This document shows, piece after piece, positions 8,563 to 18,153 of a DNA stretch of 64,000 nucleotides. The DNA is taken from the NCBI RefSeq assembly GCF_000763495.1, contig NZ_CP009576.1, positions 1,250,001 to 1,314,000 on the forward strand, given 5' to 3'. Both the position numbers and the translations under genes were made by a program. Position 1 is the first letter of the stretch. Every line of letters starts with the position of its first letter. The notes under the pieces were generated by a model. The model saw only the letters and a program-made list of their open reading frames with translations. It did not search any database and was not told the origin of the DNA. Source of the stretch: Listeria ivanovii subsp. londoniensis (GTDB taxonomy: Bacteria > Bacillota > Bacilli > Lactobacillales > Listeriaceae).

Positions 8563-10851
8563 ATGAAAGAGTGGTTGATTAGAATTAAATTCAAAAAAAT
8601 AATTTGTAATCTGATACTTATTCTTATATTAAGTATAGTATTATTCCCTACGATAAAAGCAAATGCAGCCTCAGATGATTTAAATTATTATGCTATTAAT
8701 GATATTAATTTACGTTCACAAAGAGATTTTTCAAGTAGTATAGTTACTGTCATTCCAAAAAATCAGAAAGCGATAGTAAAAGCTAATTCAGAAGATAAAG
8801 ACGGTTGGGTAGAGATTTCATATAAAGGTTATAAGGGTTATATGAAAATTAATTACTTAACGATGCTGAATCCCTTACAAAGTTACGGAGAATATTATGC
8901 TCCAAGTGCTGTAAATTTACGAGCGAACCGTGATTTTTCATCTGCAATAGTTGTTACGATTCCTGTTAATGCCTTAATGTATGTGGTAGATGGTTCAGTA
9001 GACAAGAACGGTTGGGTGCGGATTATTTATGAAGGTAGGGTTGGTTACATGAAACAAAACTACATTACAGTAAAAGACCCAACTAAAAATTATATCAATT
9101 ATTATGCACCAAATGCAATAAACATGAGAGAATCCAGAACTTTTGATTCACCAACAGTGACTACAATCCCAAAAAACCAACAATTTTATATGGAAGAAGG
9201 CACGACTGACACAAATGGTTGGGCAAAGATTTTGTATCAAGGAAAAGTTGGCTATATGAAAACTTATTATTTCTCTATAACAGACCCAACAAAAACATAT
9301 GGTATTTATTATGCACCAAACATCGTAAATCTACGAGCGGGCAGAAGTTTTGATACAGCGATAGTAGAATCAATACCTCAGAATCAACAACTGTATGTAG
9401 AAGATAATTCGAGGGACAAGCACGGCTGGGTGAAGATAATTTCTCAAAATGGTGTGGTTGGCTATATGAGAGACTGTTATTTAACGACTTATAACCCTAC
9501 AAAAACGTATTTTGAGAACTATGCTATAAGTGCTTTGAATATAAGAAGCAAGCCAGACTACAATTCAGAAACAATTATAGTAGCACCTAAAAACGCTAAA
9601 ATTTATGTGGAGCAAAATTCAAAGGACGCAAACGATTGGCTTAAGGTGGCATATAATGGGCGAGTTGGTTACATGAAATCTGCCTATATTACTGCTAAAG
9701 TGCCAAATGCAAAATATAGTATTAAATATGCAACAAGCAATATCAATTTACGCCAATCTAGAACTTACGATAGTAAAATAGTAGATGTTATTCCAGAAAG
9801 TGCGAAAGTAGAAATGGAAGTAGGAAGTCTAGATAGTAATAACTGGGCTAAATTTATTTATGGAAACACAGTTGGTTATATGAACGTTGCTTATTTTAGT
9901 GATAGTCCATATCAACCAATTAAAAAAACGTATAAAGAAACAGCCTATACTTCTACATTTTCAAATGCATTAACGAAAACGATGGCTGGCAATCCGCAAA
10001 CCGATAAGAAACCTGCTAACTCTTATATAAATGTAGAGGCCATTAAACTTACAGGAACTAACAAAGGTACAGCAATAACTGCTAATGGTCAGGTTAGAAG
10101 TACCGCTAGTAAAACTGGTTTCGTACAAGGGAAACTGAGAAATGGTGAAGCGATAACTATTTTAAATACGGTAACAGCAAGTGATGGTAGCAAATGGTAT
10201 AAATTCAATTTTAATCGGCAGTGGTTTAATGCCACACAAGAAGAAACATCTTATTATTTGAATCCGAATAATTTTGCTGAAAATTCAGCAACATATTTAC
10301 AATTTTTAGTTCTCTCTAAACCAGCAAATATTAATACAAATGAAGTTAACAAAAACATCCTTGCTGGAAAAGGTATATTAGCGAATAAAGCGAGTAGCTT
10401 TAGTAAAGCTGCAACGACCTATAATGTGAATGAGATTTATTTGATTTCACACGCTCTCTTAGAAACCGGGAATGGGACATCTCAGCTAGCTAATGGAGTT
10501 ACCGTAAGCAAGGTTGATGGAAAACCAGTTACACCGAAGAAGGTTTATAACATGTATGGTATTGGAGCGGTAGATAGTGATCCATTGCGTGGTGGTTCAG
10601 AATACGCCTATAAACAGGGCTGGGATACTCCAGAGAAAGCCATCATTGGTGGCGCTGGTTTTGTAGCACAGAATTATATCTCCAAAGGACAAGACACACT
10701 TTACAAAATGAGATATAATCCAGCTAACCCTGGCGTTCATTTATATGCTACTGATATAGGCTGGGCTTCAAAACAAACAAAAGGAATGCAAAATTTGTAT
10801 AATCAGTTATCAAGTTATACGCAACAGTTTGACGTTCCAAAATATAAATAA
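8563..10851 (+). CDS. Secreted autolysin: six SH3b repeats plus C-terminal glucosaminidase
   Basis: A 762-aa peptidoglycan hydrolase. From ATG 8563 the protein begins with a typical signal peptide (basic start, long hydrophobic core, cleavage after KANA). Six repeats of about 69 aa follow, each with NLR...IP.N and GW.KI.Y.G.VGYMK, typical of bacterial SH3 wall-binding domains. A linker domain precedes a GH73-type glucosaminidase region with ISHALLETGNGTSQLANG, where the glutamate is the likely catalytic acid. A strong GAGGAG followed by TTG at 8422 is in frame and would add 47 residues; signal-peptide form favours 8563. The serovar 4b Auto variant (AutIVb) is the probable identity, inferred from its position. 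Confidence 0.8.
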   Translation: MKEWLIRIKFKKIICNLILILILSIVLFPTIKANAASDDLNYYAINDINLRSQRDFSSSIVTVIPKNQKAIVKANSEDKDGWVEISYKGYKGYMKINYLTMLNPLQSYGEYYAPSAVNLRANRDFSSAIVVTIPVNALMYVVDGSVDKNGWVRIIYEGRVGYMKQNYITVKDPTKNYINYYAPNAINMRESRTFDSPTVTTIPKNQQFYMEEGTTDTNGWAKILYQGKVGYMKTYYFSITDPTKTYGIYYAPNIVNLRAGRSFDTAIVESIPQNQQLYVEDNSRDKHGWVKIISQNGVVGYMRDCYLTTYNPTKTYFENYAISALNIRSKPDYNSETIIVAPKNAKIYVEQNSKDANDWLKVAYNGRVGYMKSAYITAKVPNAKYSIKYATSNINLRQSRTYDSKIVDVIPESAKVEMEVGSLDSNNWAKFIYGNTVGYMNVAYFSDSPYQPIKKTYKETAYTSTFSNALTKTMAGNPQTDKKPANSYINVEAIKLTGTNKGTAITANGQVRSTASKTGFVQGKLRNGEAITILNTVTASDGSKWYKFNFNRQWFNATQEETSYYLNPNNFAENSATYLQFLVLSKPANINTNEVNKNILAGKGILANKASSFSKAATTYNVNEIYLISHALLETGNGTSQLANGVTVSKVDGKPVTPKKVYNMYGIGAVDSDPLRGGSEYAYKQGWDTPEKAIIGGAGFVAQNYISKGQDTLYKMRYNPANPGVHLYATDIGWASKQTKGMQNLYNQLSSYTQQFDVPKYK

Positions 10852-10858
10852 CTAAAAT

Positions 10859-10904
10859 AAAATGAGCTACTTCAATGTTTTTGGAGCTAGCTCATTTTAT
10901 TTTT
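10859..10904 (+). terminator. Terminator after autolysin
   Basis: AAAATGAGCTA (10859-10869) pairs perfectly with TAGCTCATTTT (10888-10898), followed by ATTTTT. The 27 bases covering the right half (10878-10904) recur at 11998-12024, on the far side of the IS element. Confidence 0.8.
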
Positions 10905-10922
10905 GTAAGGGTACAATAGATA

Positions 10923-11978
10923 TGTTACACTCTTAAACACAAAAAAAGACATTCCCATGTATAATTAAGCTACCAAACACAATCAACAGGAGGAATGTCT
11001 CTATGCCAAGTATAACAGAAGAAATGCGAGTTCGGGAAAAAATGTGTATCTATGCCCAAAAATATGGCGTCACCAAAGCAGCAAGAAGATATCAAACCAA
11101 CCGCCGGTTTATTTACCGACAATTAGCTAAATACGACGGAACAAAACAAAGCTTAGCTTTCCAATCAAGAAAACCTCACCGCCATCCTAATCAGCATCAA
11201 GAAAAGGAACTAATACTCCTTCGGAAAATGTATCGTCGCTTTGGCTTCGAAGGCCACGCGGAAGTATACGCGCAAACTTTAAAACGAGGTTATGAGCGAA
11301 GCTTTGGCGGAATGAAACGTGTCATTCGCGACCTGACCAAGCCAGCTCCTCCCAAAAAGAGAACCTGGAAACGAAATAACCAAGGACCTAAACAAACCAA
11401 ATCTTTTCCAGGAGAGCTAGTACAAGTTGATATTAAATATGTCCCTAAAGAGTGTATCCTCTGGAAAAGCCATCAAAAAAGTTATTACCAGATTACCGCC
11501 ATTGACACATTCAGTTCCAAGCGGATTTTACAAATTGTAGATGAAAAGTCTATGACGAATACCGTACGCTTTATCCAAACATTAGAAGAGAAAATGGCCT
11601 GCAAAATCCACGCTATCCAAACGGATAATGGGGCTGAATTCACCAAAGTAACGCCTGGTGCTACAGGGCTTACTAGCTTTGAACAAGTCCTTTTTGATAA
11701 GGGGATAACGTATCTAAAAACTAGACCTTATTCTCCTTGGCAAAATGGTATAGTAGAACGTTCGCACCGGATTGATGGAGAACGTTTTTACCATAGACAA
11801 AAATTCCGTTCACTCGAAGAACTCATTCGGAAAAATCAACGTTACCAAAATCGATACAACAATATTGCGAAGCAAAAACATCATTTTCAATCACCTAATC
11901 AAGTAATGAAAGCCTATTTCCAGCAACTTCATTCCAATATGGTCAGCTAATCATCCATCGAAATCTCTTTTTGTAACA
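10923..11978 (+). mobile_element. IS481-like insertion sequence
   Basis: The element spans from TGTTAC at 10923 to GTAACA at 11978, which are inverted 6-bp ends of the TGT...ACA kind seen in IS481-type elements. It carries one intact transposase gene. I see no clear short target duplication; instead a 27-bp repeat of terminator sequence lies 18-19 bp outside each end. The end coordinates are approximate. Confidence 0.55.
11003..11950 (+). CDS. DDE transposase (IS481/rve family)
   Basis: A 315-aa transposase. The N-terminus has a helix-turn-helix (YAQKYGVTKAARRYQTNRRF, residues about 14-33). The integrase core shows the DDE triad: VDIKYVP (first Asp), IQTDNGAEF (second Asp) and a late glutamate in GIVERSHRIDGE. 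The start has GGAGGA about 9 nt upstream. The frame is intact and all catalytic residues are present, so the element could be active. It lies between the autolysin and the next WTA gene in the same direction. Confidence 0.85.
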   Translation: MPSITEEMRVREKMCIYAQKYGVTKAARRYQTNRRFIYRQLAKYDGTKQSLAFQSRKPHRHPNQHQEKELILLRKMYRRFGFEGHAEVYAQTLKRGYERSFGGMKRVIRDLTKPAPPKKRTWKRNNQGPKQTKSFPGELVQVDIKYVPKECILWKSHQKSYYQITAIDTFSSKRILQIVDEKSMTNTVRFIQTLEEKMACKIHAIQTDNGAEFTKVTPGATGLTSFEQVLFDKGITYLKTRPYSPWQNGIVERSHRIDGERFYHRQKFRSLEELIRKNQRYQNRYNNIAKQKHHFQSPNQVMKAYFQQLHSNMVS

Positions 11979-11997
11979 TATGTTTGTGTTTTCTAGA

Positions 11998-12024
11998 TTT
12001 TTGGAGCTAGCTCATTTTATTTTT
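11998..12024 (+). repeat. Second copy of the autolysin terminator half
   Basis: These 27 bases (TTTTTGGAGCTAGC then TCATTTTATTTTT) are identical to 10878-10904. They retain the T tract but lack the left arm of the stem. Confidence 0.9.
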
Positions 12025-12027
12025 TCA

Positions 12028-12056
12028 TTGCACTACAATCTTTTTTTTGCTATATT
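12028..12056 (+). promoter_or_regulatory. SigA-type promoter for the DUF6020-like gene
   Basis: TTGCAC (12028-12033), a 17-bp spacer and TATATT (12051-12056) sit 33 bp before the start at 12089. Confidence 0.65.
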
Positions 12057-12088
12057 AAGGAATAGTAATACTTTGTTAGGAGTGAAGA

Positions 12089-13948
12089 ATGAGCGTGTTA
12101 AATAAAAAAAGAGTTATAGTTGGAGTTTTGCTATTATTATCAAGTTTTTTTATGATAGGCTATTACTCAGATTCATTAAAGGTGAATGTTAGTTGGCTTG
12201 TTTTCTTGTCATCATTGATTGTACTTTATTTTAGACAAGTAAAAAATTTTCAATTTCAGTGGTCGGCATCAATTACTGCAGTCATCTTAAGTTTATTTTG
12301 GATGGCTTCATCATATAATGGTGGACCCTATGGTGGGAATTTTCTTTTTAATAGTATCATTTTAATAGCAACTTTTTTTGCTATTACTGCATTTGTCTTA
12401 CTATTAATACAAGAGTTGAAAACTGAATATAAGATTCAGAATCAAAATAAACCAAAATGGACCTTATTTGCGCTCTTTTCCCTAATTCCTTTTTTTGTAT
12501 GGATGATGTCTTTTCTTGCCTATTTTCCAGCAAAAATGACTTTTGATTCTTACTTCCAATGGGCAATGGCTCACGGGGTTCGCCAATATAGTGAGTGGCA
12601 CCCAATGTTACATACTTTATGGATACAAGCTACTAGTTTTATCTATAATTCACCTGCTAGTTATATTTTTTCACAAATAGTAGTTGTTTCATTAATTGTT
12701 GGTTATGCAATTTACACACTTGTAAAAATGGGCGCAAGCAAATGGATAGGGTTAGCTATTTCTATAGGCTATGCTATCTATCCTGTGGCAATGATTTATT
12801 CAGCTACAGCATGGAAGGATTTTCCTTTTGCAGCCTTTATTCTACTTTTCACAGTGCTTATTTTGAAAATAGTCCAATCTAATGGGCAATGGCTAAAAAA
12901 TTGGTGGCACTTCGCAGCCTTTATTTTAGTAGCCTTTATTTGTATTAACTTAAGAAATAATGGGATTATGATAGTAGTAGTTTCCCTTGTTGTTTTACTT
13001 ATCTTCATGAAAAATTATCGACTTATTATTGGGGGAGTATTAGTTGGAACTCTGGGACTGAATTTTTTATTCGGTTTTGTTATGACAAATGGTTTACATG
13101 CACAATCCAACCCATTAAATCAGGCTTTAGCAATTCCTTCACAACAAATTGGTGCAACTTTTTATAATGATGGAGACTTTACTCCAGAACTGAAAGAATA
13201 TTTCACTTCTATTTTGCCAGAAGAAAACTGGAAAAAAGATTATAATCCATATACCGTGGATCCGATTAAACATGATGCTGAATATGATGCAACTGTTATT
13301 GAAGATGACTTTGGACTATATCTCAAAAACTGGTTTAAGCTACTTACACACAATTTTGGCATATATGTAGAAGCGTATCTGGATCAGATTGCGGTAATAT
13401 GGCAGTTTGACTCACCAGATGATTACAAAGTATTTTTTGATACACCGGCAGATATTCAAGATACGCGATATGATGTAAAAGCATTTGCCCATTATTTTCC
13501 AGATGGATTATCTGAGGAAGAAATGAACAAATTAGGTTATAAAAAATACGAAGAAGAATATAAGAGTGTAACTGGAAAAGAGGCAATTAGTTACAATGAG
13601 TATAAAGAGAGAATTAAAGATTCTATCCAACCACTTATCTCTGAAACTAAATCTGCTAGTATAAAGAAAATAATGGATGGCATTTATATGAAAACAACGC
13701 AAGAATGGCAAAATTATTTACTAAAAGGAGCAATACCACTTCTTTTCCTTATAATTGCAATCGCATCTGTTTGTTTCCAAAGTTCGAAAAAAAGATTGCT
13801 TATATTTGCCCCAGTAATTATGGCCGTAATAACTATAGCAGTTGCTATGCCAGCGACAGACTATAGATATTGTTATAGTTTTGTCTTTACTGTGCCAATT
13901 GTGTTCTTTGCTACTAAATTAAGAATTATTGAGAAAAATGAAATCTAA
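12089..13948 (+). CDS. Polytopic membrane protein, DUF6020-like, glycan modification
   Basis: A 619-aa membrane protein with about a dozen predicted helices. One large soluble loop lies at about residues 345-520, followed by two or three final helices. An aspartate-containing first outer loop (MTFDSYFQWAMAHG) and a nearby HPMLHTLW resemble GT-C lipid-linked sugar transferases of the DUF6020/YfhO type. It overlaps or abuts a GT2 gene of the dolichol-phosphate-sugar kind. Together they fit a three-component system that puts a sugar on WTA outside the membrane: a GT2 loads undecaprenyl phosphate and the GT-C transfers it. The substrate sugar is not visible. Confidence 0.7.
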   Translation: MSVLNKKRVIVGVLLLLSSFFMIGYYSDSLKVNVSWLVFLSSLIVLYFRQVKNFQFQWSASITAVILSLFWMASSYNGGPYGGNFLFNSIILIATFFAITAFVLLLIQELKTEYKIQNQNKPKWTLFALFSLIPFFVWMMSFLAYFPAKMTFDSYFQWAMAHGVRQYSEWHPMLHTLWIQATSFIYNSPASYIFSQIVVVSLIVGYAIYTLVKMGASKWIGLAISIGYAIYPVAMIYSATAWKDFPFAAFILLFTVLILKIVQSNGQWLKNWWHFAAFILVAFICINLRNNGIMIVVVSLVVLLIFMKNYRLIIGGVLVGTLGLNFLFGFVMTNGLHAQSNPLNQALAIPSQQIGATFYNDGDFTPELKEYFTSILPEENWKKDYNPYTVDPIKHDAEYDATVIEDDFGLYLKNWFKLLTHNFGIYVEAYLDQIAVIWQFDSPDDYKVFFDTPADIQDTRYDVKAFAHYFPDGLSEEEMNKLGYKKYEEEYKSVTGKEAISYNEYKERIKDSIQPLISETKSASIKKIMDGIYMKTTQEWQNYLLKGAIPLLFLIIAIASVCFQSSKKRLLIFAPVIMAVITIAVAMPATDYRYCYSFVFTVPIVFFATKLRIIEKNEI

Positions 13949-13961
13949 GGAGAGAATTATA

Positions 13962-14906
13962 TTGAATTTGAATGAAAAAGTGGCTGTACTTTTACCATGT
14001 TATAACGAAGAATTAACGATTGGTAAAGTGATTGATGATTTTAAGAAGAAGCTTCCTAATGCTGACATCTATGTATATGATAATAATTCTAAAGATAGAA
14101 CGTTTGAGATAGCGCAAGAGCACGGGGCAATCGTTCGAAAAGAAATGCGCCAAGGTAAAGGTAATGTAGTTCGTTCTATGTTCGCTGATATTGAAGCTGA
14201 TTACTATTTGATGGTCGATGGGGATGATACTTATCCGGCAGAATATTGTCATGAAATTTTAGAGGCACTTCGTAATAAAGAAGCAAATATGGTAATTGGT
14301 GATCGCTTGAGTAATGGAACTTATACAGAAGAAAACAAACGAAATTTTCATGACTTTGGTAATTCCCTTGTTCGTAACACCATTAATCGTATCTTTAAAA
14401 GTAATTTACGAGACATTATGACTGGTTATCGTGGCTTTGATCGTTACTTTGTTAAGACGATGCCAGTTTTAAGTCCTGGATTTGAAATTGAGACTGAAAT
14501 GAGTATTCATGCTTTAGAGAATCGCTTTTTAGTGAAAGAAATTGAAATAGATTACCGCGACCGTCCAGAAGGTAGTGAATCAAAACTAAATACTTTCAGT
14601 GACGGGTTTAAAGTCATTATGACAATAATAAAATTGTTTAAGAATAGTCGCCCGTTCTTATTCTTTAATTTATTAGCTTCTTTATTTGTAATTATAGGTG
14701 TAATTATTGGCTTACCGGTAATTATTCAGTTTGCTCAAATTGGCTTAGTATTAAAATTCCCAAGTGCATTACTTGCGACTGGAATAATTTTGATGGGGAT
14801 GCTGTTTTTCATCTGTGGTCTAATCCTTGATACAATTGCTCATCGAAATAGACAAATTTATTTCTTAGAACTGGTTAAATATCGTGAAAGAAACCCTATA
14901 GACTAA
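13962..14906 (+). CDS. GT2 polyprenyl-phosphate glycosyltransferase with two TM helices
   Basis: A 314-aa enzyme. The GT2 domain shows VAVLLPCYNEELTI, YDNNSKDRT and MVDGDDTYP (metal-binding DGD), then TGYRGFDRYF. Two membrane helices follow near residues 225-300. This is the CsbB/GtcA-partner type that makes undecaprenyl-phosphate sugar. I chose TTG 13962 because AAGGAGAG (13947-13954) sits 7 nt before it; the longer frame from TTG 13929 lacks a ribosome site. The gene starts 13 nt after the stop of the membrane protein, in one operon. Confidence 0.85.
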   Translation: MNLNEKVAVLLPCYNEELTIGKVIDDFKKKLPNADIYVYDNNSKDRTFEIAQEHGAIVRKEMRQGKGNVVRSMFADIEADYYLMVDGDDTYPAEYCHEILEALRNKEANMVIGDRLSNGTYTEENKRNFHDFGNSLVRNTINRIFKSNLRDIMTGYRGFDRYFVKTMPVLSPGFEIETEMSIHALENRFLVKEIEIDYRDRPEGSESKLNTFSDGFKVIMTIIKLFKNSRPFLFFNLLASLFVIIGVIIGLPVIIQFAQIGLVLKFPSALLATGIILMGMLFFICGLILDTIAHRNRQIYFLELVKYRERNPID

Positions 14907-14919
14907 TTCAGGTAAAATA

Positions 14920-14968
14920 AAAAAACGTATGAAATCTACTTTTGAGAAATAGATTTCATACGTTTTTT
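14920..14968. terminator. Bidirectional terminator between GT2 and gtaB
   Basis: ACGTATGAAATCTA pairs perfectly with TAGATTTCATACGT, flanked by A and T runs on both sides, so it serves both convergent genes. Confidence 0.9.
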
Positions 14969-14982
14969 TATTTTTATATGAA

Positions 14983-15870
14983 TTATTTTTTTGTTTTAGC
15001 ATGAATTTCAGCATAAAGCTCATCTACTAATTTGGCAACATCATCTTTAATCTCAGGATGTTTTAGAGCAAATTGCATCGTTGTTTTGATAAAACCGAAT
15101 TTATCGCCAACATCAAAACGTTCACCTTCGAAATCATAAGCGAAAACGCGTTGAATTTCGTTTAAGCTGTTTATTGCATCAGTTAATTGTATTTCGCCAC
15201 CTGCACCAGGTTTTTGTGTTTCTAGAAAATCAAAAATCTGTGGTGTTAATAAATATCTTCCTAAAATAGCAAGATCGGATGGTGCAGCACTTGGATCTGG
15301 TTTTTCTACAAAGCCATTCACATTGTATAAGTCTTTACTGTACTCGTCAATTGGATCAATAATACCATAACGATAAGTCTCATCATGTGGTACGGTTTGA
15401 ACTCCAATAATCGAGCTATGTGTTTTTTCATATTGTTGGATTAATTGCTTTGCACAAGGTGTTTTAGCTTGAACAATGTCATCACCAAGCATAACGATAA
15501 ATGGTTCGTTGCCGACAAATCCGCGAGCCTGGAGAATAGCATCGCCAAGACCTTTAGGCTTAGATTGACGAATGAAGTGAAGATTTATATTCGTTGTTTC
15601 TTCAATTAAATGAAGTAATTCGAGCTTGTTTTTTTCACGTAAGTTGGATTCAAGCTCAGGTACAGAGTCAAAATGATCTTCAATAGCTCGTTTACCTTTA
15701 CCTGTTACGATTAGAATATCTTCAATTCCAGATTCAACAGCTTCCTCTACAATATATTGAATGGTAGGTTTGTCAACGATTGGAAGGATTTCTTTTGGCA
15801 TTGCTTTTGTAGCAGGGAGAAATCTAGTTCCTAATCCCGCTGCTGGTATAACTGCTTTTTTTACTTTCAT
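14983..15870 (-). CDS. gtaB: UTP--glucose-1-phosphate uridylyltransferase
   Basis: Makes UDP-glucose from UTP and glucose-1-phosphate, the donor for WTA glucosylation and glycolipid anchors. The 295-aa length is standard. Seen: the nucleotide-binding [16 protein letters not shown] at residues 12-27, [16 protein letters not shown] (metal/nucleotide) and GFVEKPDP. The C-terminus is lysine-rich. On the minus strand AGGAGCG lies 6 nt before the ATG. It is convergent to the GT2 gene and has its own promoter upstream. Confidence 0.95.
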   Translation of the reverse strand: MKVKKAVIPAAGLGTRFLPATKAMPKEILPIVDKPTIQYIVEEAVESGIEDILIVTGKGKRAIEDHFDSVPELESNLREKNKLELLHLIEETTNINLHFIRQSKPKGLGDAILQARGFVGNEPFIVMLGDDIVQAKTPCAKQLIQQYEKTHSSIIGVQTVPHDETYRYGIIDPIDEYSKDLYNVNGFVEKPDPSAAPSDLAILGRYLLTPQIFDFLETQKPGAGGEIQLTDAINSLNEIQRVFAYDFEGERFDVGDKFGFIKTTMQFALKHPEIKDDVAKLVDELYAEIHAKTKK

Positions 15871-15910
15871 TTAAACGCTCCTTTAAAATAATATTGCTCT
15901 AATAAACTTT

Positions 15911-15940
15911 ATTATACGCCATTCATTGATAGCAATTCAA
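15911..15940 (-). promoter_or_regulatory. gtaB promoter
   Basis: On the minus strand TTGAAT (15940-15935), an 18-bp spacer and TATAAT (15916-15911) lie about 40 bp before the gtaB start. Confidence 0.6.
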
Positions 15941-16024
15941 GTTGGACACTAAATAGCGTAGTTTTACTATGTTATCTTGACATTTAGGGCCATTTGTAAT
16001 AGATTGAAGAAAGTAAATAAAAAA

Positions 16025-16212
16025 AGTATCATAATATTTGTGTCGTTAAAGAAACGAATGCAGGATCAGGAATGTCTGGTACTAATTGTTTAAGCATTGC
16101 TAAGGTTGCAAATGATTTTGACCTAGAAAAAGTACGGGCTTTTAAAGAAAGGTTCTTTGATGACTTAGATGGAAAGTCTGCTGAACGGATTGTGAAAGAA
16201 CTTATTAAGTAA
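16025..16212 (+). pseudogene. C-terminal fragment of a CDP-glycerol transferase
   Basis: An open frame without a start reads DLEKVRAFKERFFDDLDG then KSAERIVKELIK before the TAA at 16210. It aligns with the tail of the intact fusion enzyme at 4540 (DLETFKKKFVGSLDG, then NSTKRFVETYITK). It is therefore the stump of a TagB/TagF-like gene just upstream of tarI. The remainder of 15871-16276 holds only promoters. Confidence 0.65.
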
Positions 16213-16230
16213 GTTTTAGCTTTTAAAATG

Positions 16231-16239
16231 TGGTATAAT
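16231..16239 (+). promoter_or_regulatory. Extended -10 promoter for tarI
   Basis: TGGTATAAT gives a TG-N-TATAAT extended -10 (TATAAT at 16234-16239), 38 bp before the tarI start. No good -35 is visible, which is usual for this promoter class. Confidence 0.6.
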
Positions 16240-16276
16240 AAACACTGTTAAAAAAACAGTTAAAGGAGATTAGAGA

Positions 16277-16990
16277 ATGATATACGCTCAAATTTTAGCT
16301 GGAGGAAAAGGTACGCGAATGGGTAACGTTAGCATGCCGAAACAATTTCTACCTCTAAATGGTAAACCAACTATTGTTCATACGGTAGAAAAATTTATTT
16401 TAAATACTCGTTTTGATAAAATTCTTATTTCTTCACCAAAAGAATGGATGAATCATGCAGAGGACAACATTAAAAAATATATTTCTGATGACCGTATTGT
16501 GGTAATTGAAGGCGGAGAAGACAGAAATGAAACAATTATGAATGGGATTCGTTTTGTGGAAAAAACATATGGCTTAACTGATGAGGATGTCATTGTTACA
16601 CATGATGCAGTTCGTCCGTTTTTAACACATCGAATTATTGAAGAAAATATTGATGCGGCACTTGAAACAGGAGCTGTTGACACTGTAATTGAAGCACTTG
16701 ATACGATTGTTGAATCAAGTAACCATAACTTTATTACAGATATTCCTGTCAGAGATCATATGTATCAAGGACAAACACCTCAAAGCTTTAATATGAAAAA
16801 AGTTTATAATCACTATCAAAACTTAACAACGGAAGAAAAACAAATTCTAACAGATGCTTGTAAGATTTGTTTGCTTGCTGGTGAAAAAGTGAAATTAGTT
16901 AAAGGCGAAATCTTCAATATCAAGATTACGACCCCTTATGATTTGAAAGTAGCAAATGCGATTATTCAGGAGCGGATAGCCAATGATTAA
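16277..16990 (+). CDS. tarI: Ribitol-5-phosphate cytidylyltransferase
   Basis: Forms CDP-ribitol from CTP and ribitol-5-phosphate for poly-ribitol-phosphate WTA. The 237-aa IspD-family protein shows [10 protein letters not shown] at residues 8-17, PKQFLPL, a conserved THDAVRPF and QTPQSF. IspD itself is very similar, but the adjoining reductase of the TarJ type marks this as TarI. AAAGGAG stands 10 nt before the ATG. The gene overlaps tarJ by 8 nt. Confidence 0.92.
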   Translation: MIYAQILAGGKGTRMGNVSMPKQFLPLNGKPTIVHTVEKFILNTRFDKILISSPKEWMNHAEDNIKKYISDDRIVVIEGGEDRNETIMNGIRFVEKTYGLTDEDVIVTHDAVRPFLTHRIIEENIDAALETGAVDTVIEALDTIVESSNHNFITDIPVRDHMYQGQTPQSFNMKKVYNHYQNLTTEEKQILTDACKICLLAGEKVKLVKGEIFNIKITTPYDLKVANAIIQERIAND

Positions 16991-18008
16991 TCAAGTATAT
17001 AGACTTGTTTCAGAAAGACAGTTTGAAGTTGCCAATGTGGATGAAAGTTTAACGGATGATGTTGTAGTTGTAAGACCAACACATTTATCTATTTGCGCGG
17101 CAGACCAACGTTACTATACAGGTTCTAGAGGGAAAGAAATGCTATCTAAAAAACTTCCGATGGCTCTGATTCATGAAGGTGTCGGCGAAGTAGTTTATGA
17201 TGCAACTAAAGCGTTTAAACCAGGAACTAAAGTAGTGATGATACCAAATACACCATTTGCCAGCGATCCTGTAATCGCGGAGAATTATTTGCAATCAAGT
17301 AAATTCCGTTCAAGTGGTTATGATGGTTTAATGCAAGACTATGTATTTATGCGGAGAGACCGTGTGATTGCATTACCAGATGATATTAATATGAAAGTAG
17401 CAGCATTTTCTGAACTCATTTCTGTTGCTGTTCATGCGATTTTACGATTTGAATCAAAAAGTAATGCTAACCGTGAAACTTTCGGTGTATGGGGCGACGG
17501 AAATTTAGGTTTTATCACTTCTTTATTACTAAAATCTTGGTATCCTGAAAGTAAAGTATATATTTTCGGTAAAACACCTTACAAATTAGATTTCTTTTCA
17601 TTTGTAGATGGTGCTTATTCAATTGATGATGTACCAGCCGATTTAGTTATTGATCAAGCATTTGAATGTGCTGGCGGAATGGGTAGCCAATATGCTGTAA
17701 GTCAAATTATTGATGTGATTAAACCAGAAGGAACGATTTCATTGCTAGGTGTATCGGAATATCCGATCGAGTTTAATTCACGCATGGTGTTGGAAAAAGG
17801 GCTGACTGTATACGGAAGTAGTCGCAGCGGTCGAGTTGATTTTGAAAAAACAGTAGAATTTTTATCAACAAACAAACGAGGCGTAGAATATTTGCAAAAC
17901 CTTGTTGGAGAAGTTCATTCTGTTCATTCCATTCAAGATGTTATTGAATCATTTGAAGCTGATTTACGTAGCCCATGGGGTAAAAGCGTTATGGAGTGGA
18001 AGATATAA
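16983..18008 (+). CDS. tarJ: Ribulose-5-phosphate reductase
   Basis: NADPH-dependent medium-chain dehydrogenase that reduces ribulose-5-phosphate to ribitol-5-phosphate, the substrate of TarI. Seen: the zinc-ligand region [10 protein letters not shown] (Cys near residue 37), IHEGVGEVV (His-Glu), and the Rossmann [10 protein letters not shown]. 341 aa is the family length. The start lies inside the end of tarI, which implies coupled translation of the two steps. Confidence 0.92.
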   Translation: MINQVYRLVSERQFEVANVDESLTDDVVVVRPTHLSICAADQRYYTGSRGKEMLSKKLPMALIHEGVGEVVYDATKAFKPGTKVVMIPNTPFASDPVIAENYLQSSKFRSSGYDGLMQDYVFMRRDRVIALPDDINMKVAAFSELISVAVHAILRFESKSNANRETFGVWGDGNLGFITSLLLKSWYPESKVYIFGKTPYKLDFFSFVDGAYSIDDVPADLVIDQAFECAGGMGSQYAVSQIIDVIKPEGTISLLGVSEYPIEFNSRMVLEKGLTVYGSSRSGRVDFEKTVEFLSTNKRGVEYLQNLVGEVHSVHSIQDVIESFEADLRSPWGKSVMEWKI

Positions 18009-18018
18009 TAAAAACATT

Positions 18019-18127
18019 GGGGAGTTTAGGTCATAAGCCGGTGATATTTGTTTGCTAAAGTAGATTTAGGAGGCAAGTTATTCGAATGCGTTTATTCGAA
18101 AATCATTTGCTTTATCCTAAACTTCCC
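18019..18127 (+). ncRNA. Structured intergenic RNA element after tarJ
   Basis: GGGGAGTTTAGG (18019-18030) pairs with CCTAAACTTCCC (18116-18127) with one bulge, closing a 109-nt domain. Inside it is a second arm, AGGCAAG with the later TTTGCTTT, and a TTCGAA...TTCGAA hairpin. No T tract follows, so it does not look like a plain terminator. It fills the whole gap before the next gene and could be a leader or processed RNA. Confidence 0.45.
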
Positions 18128-18153
18128 AGCTTTTATATGGAGAGGGTAGTAGA

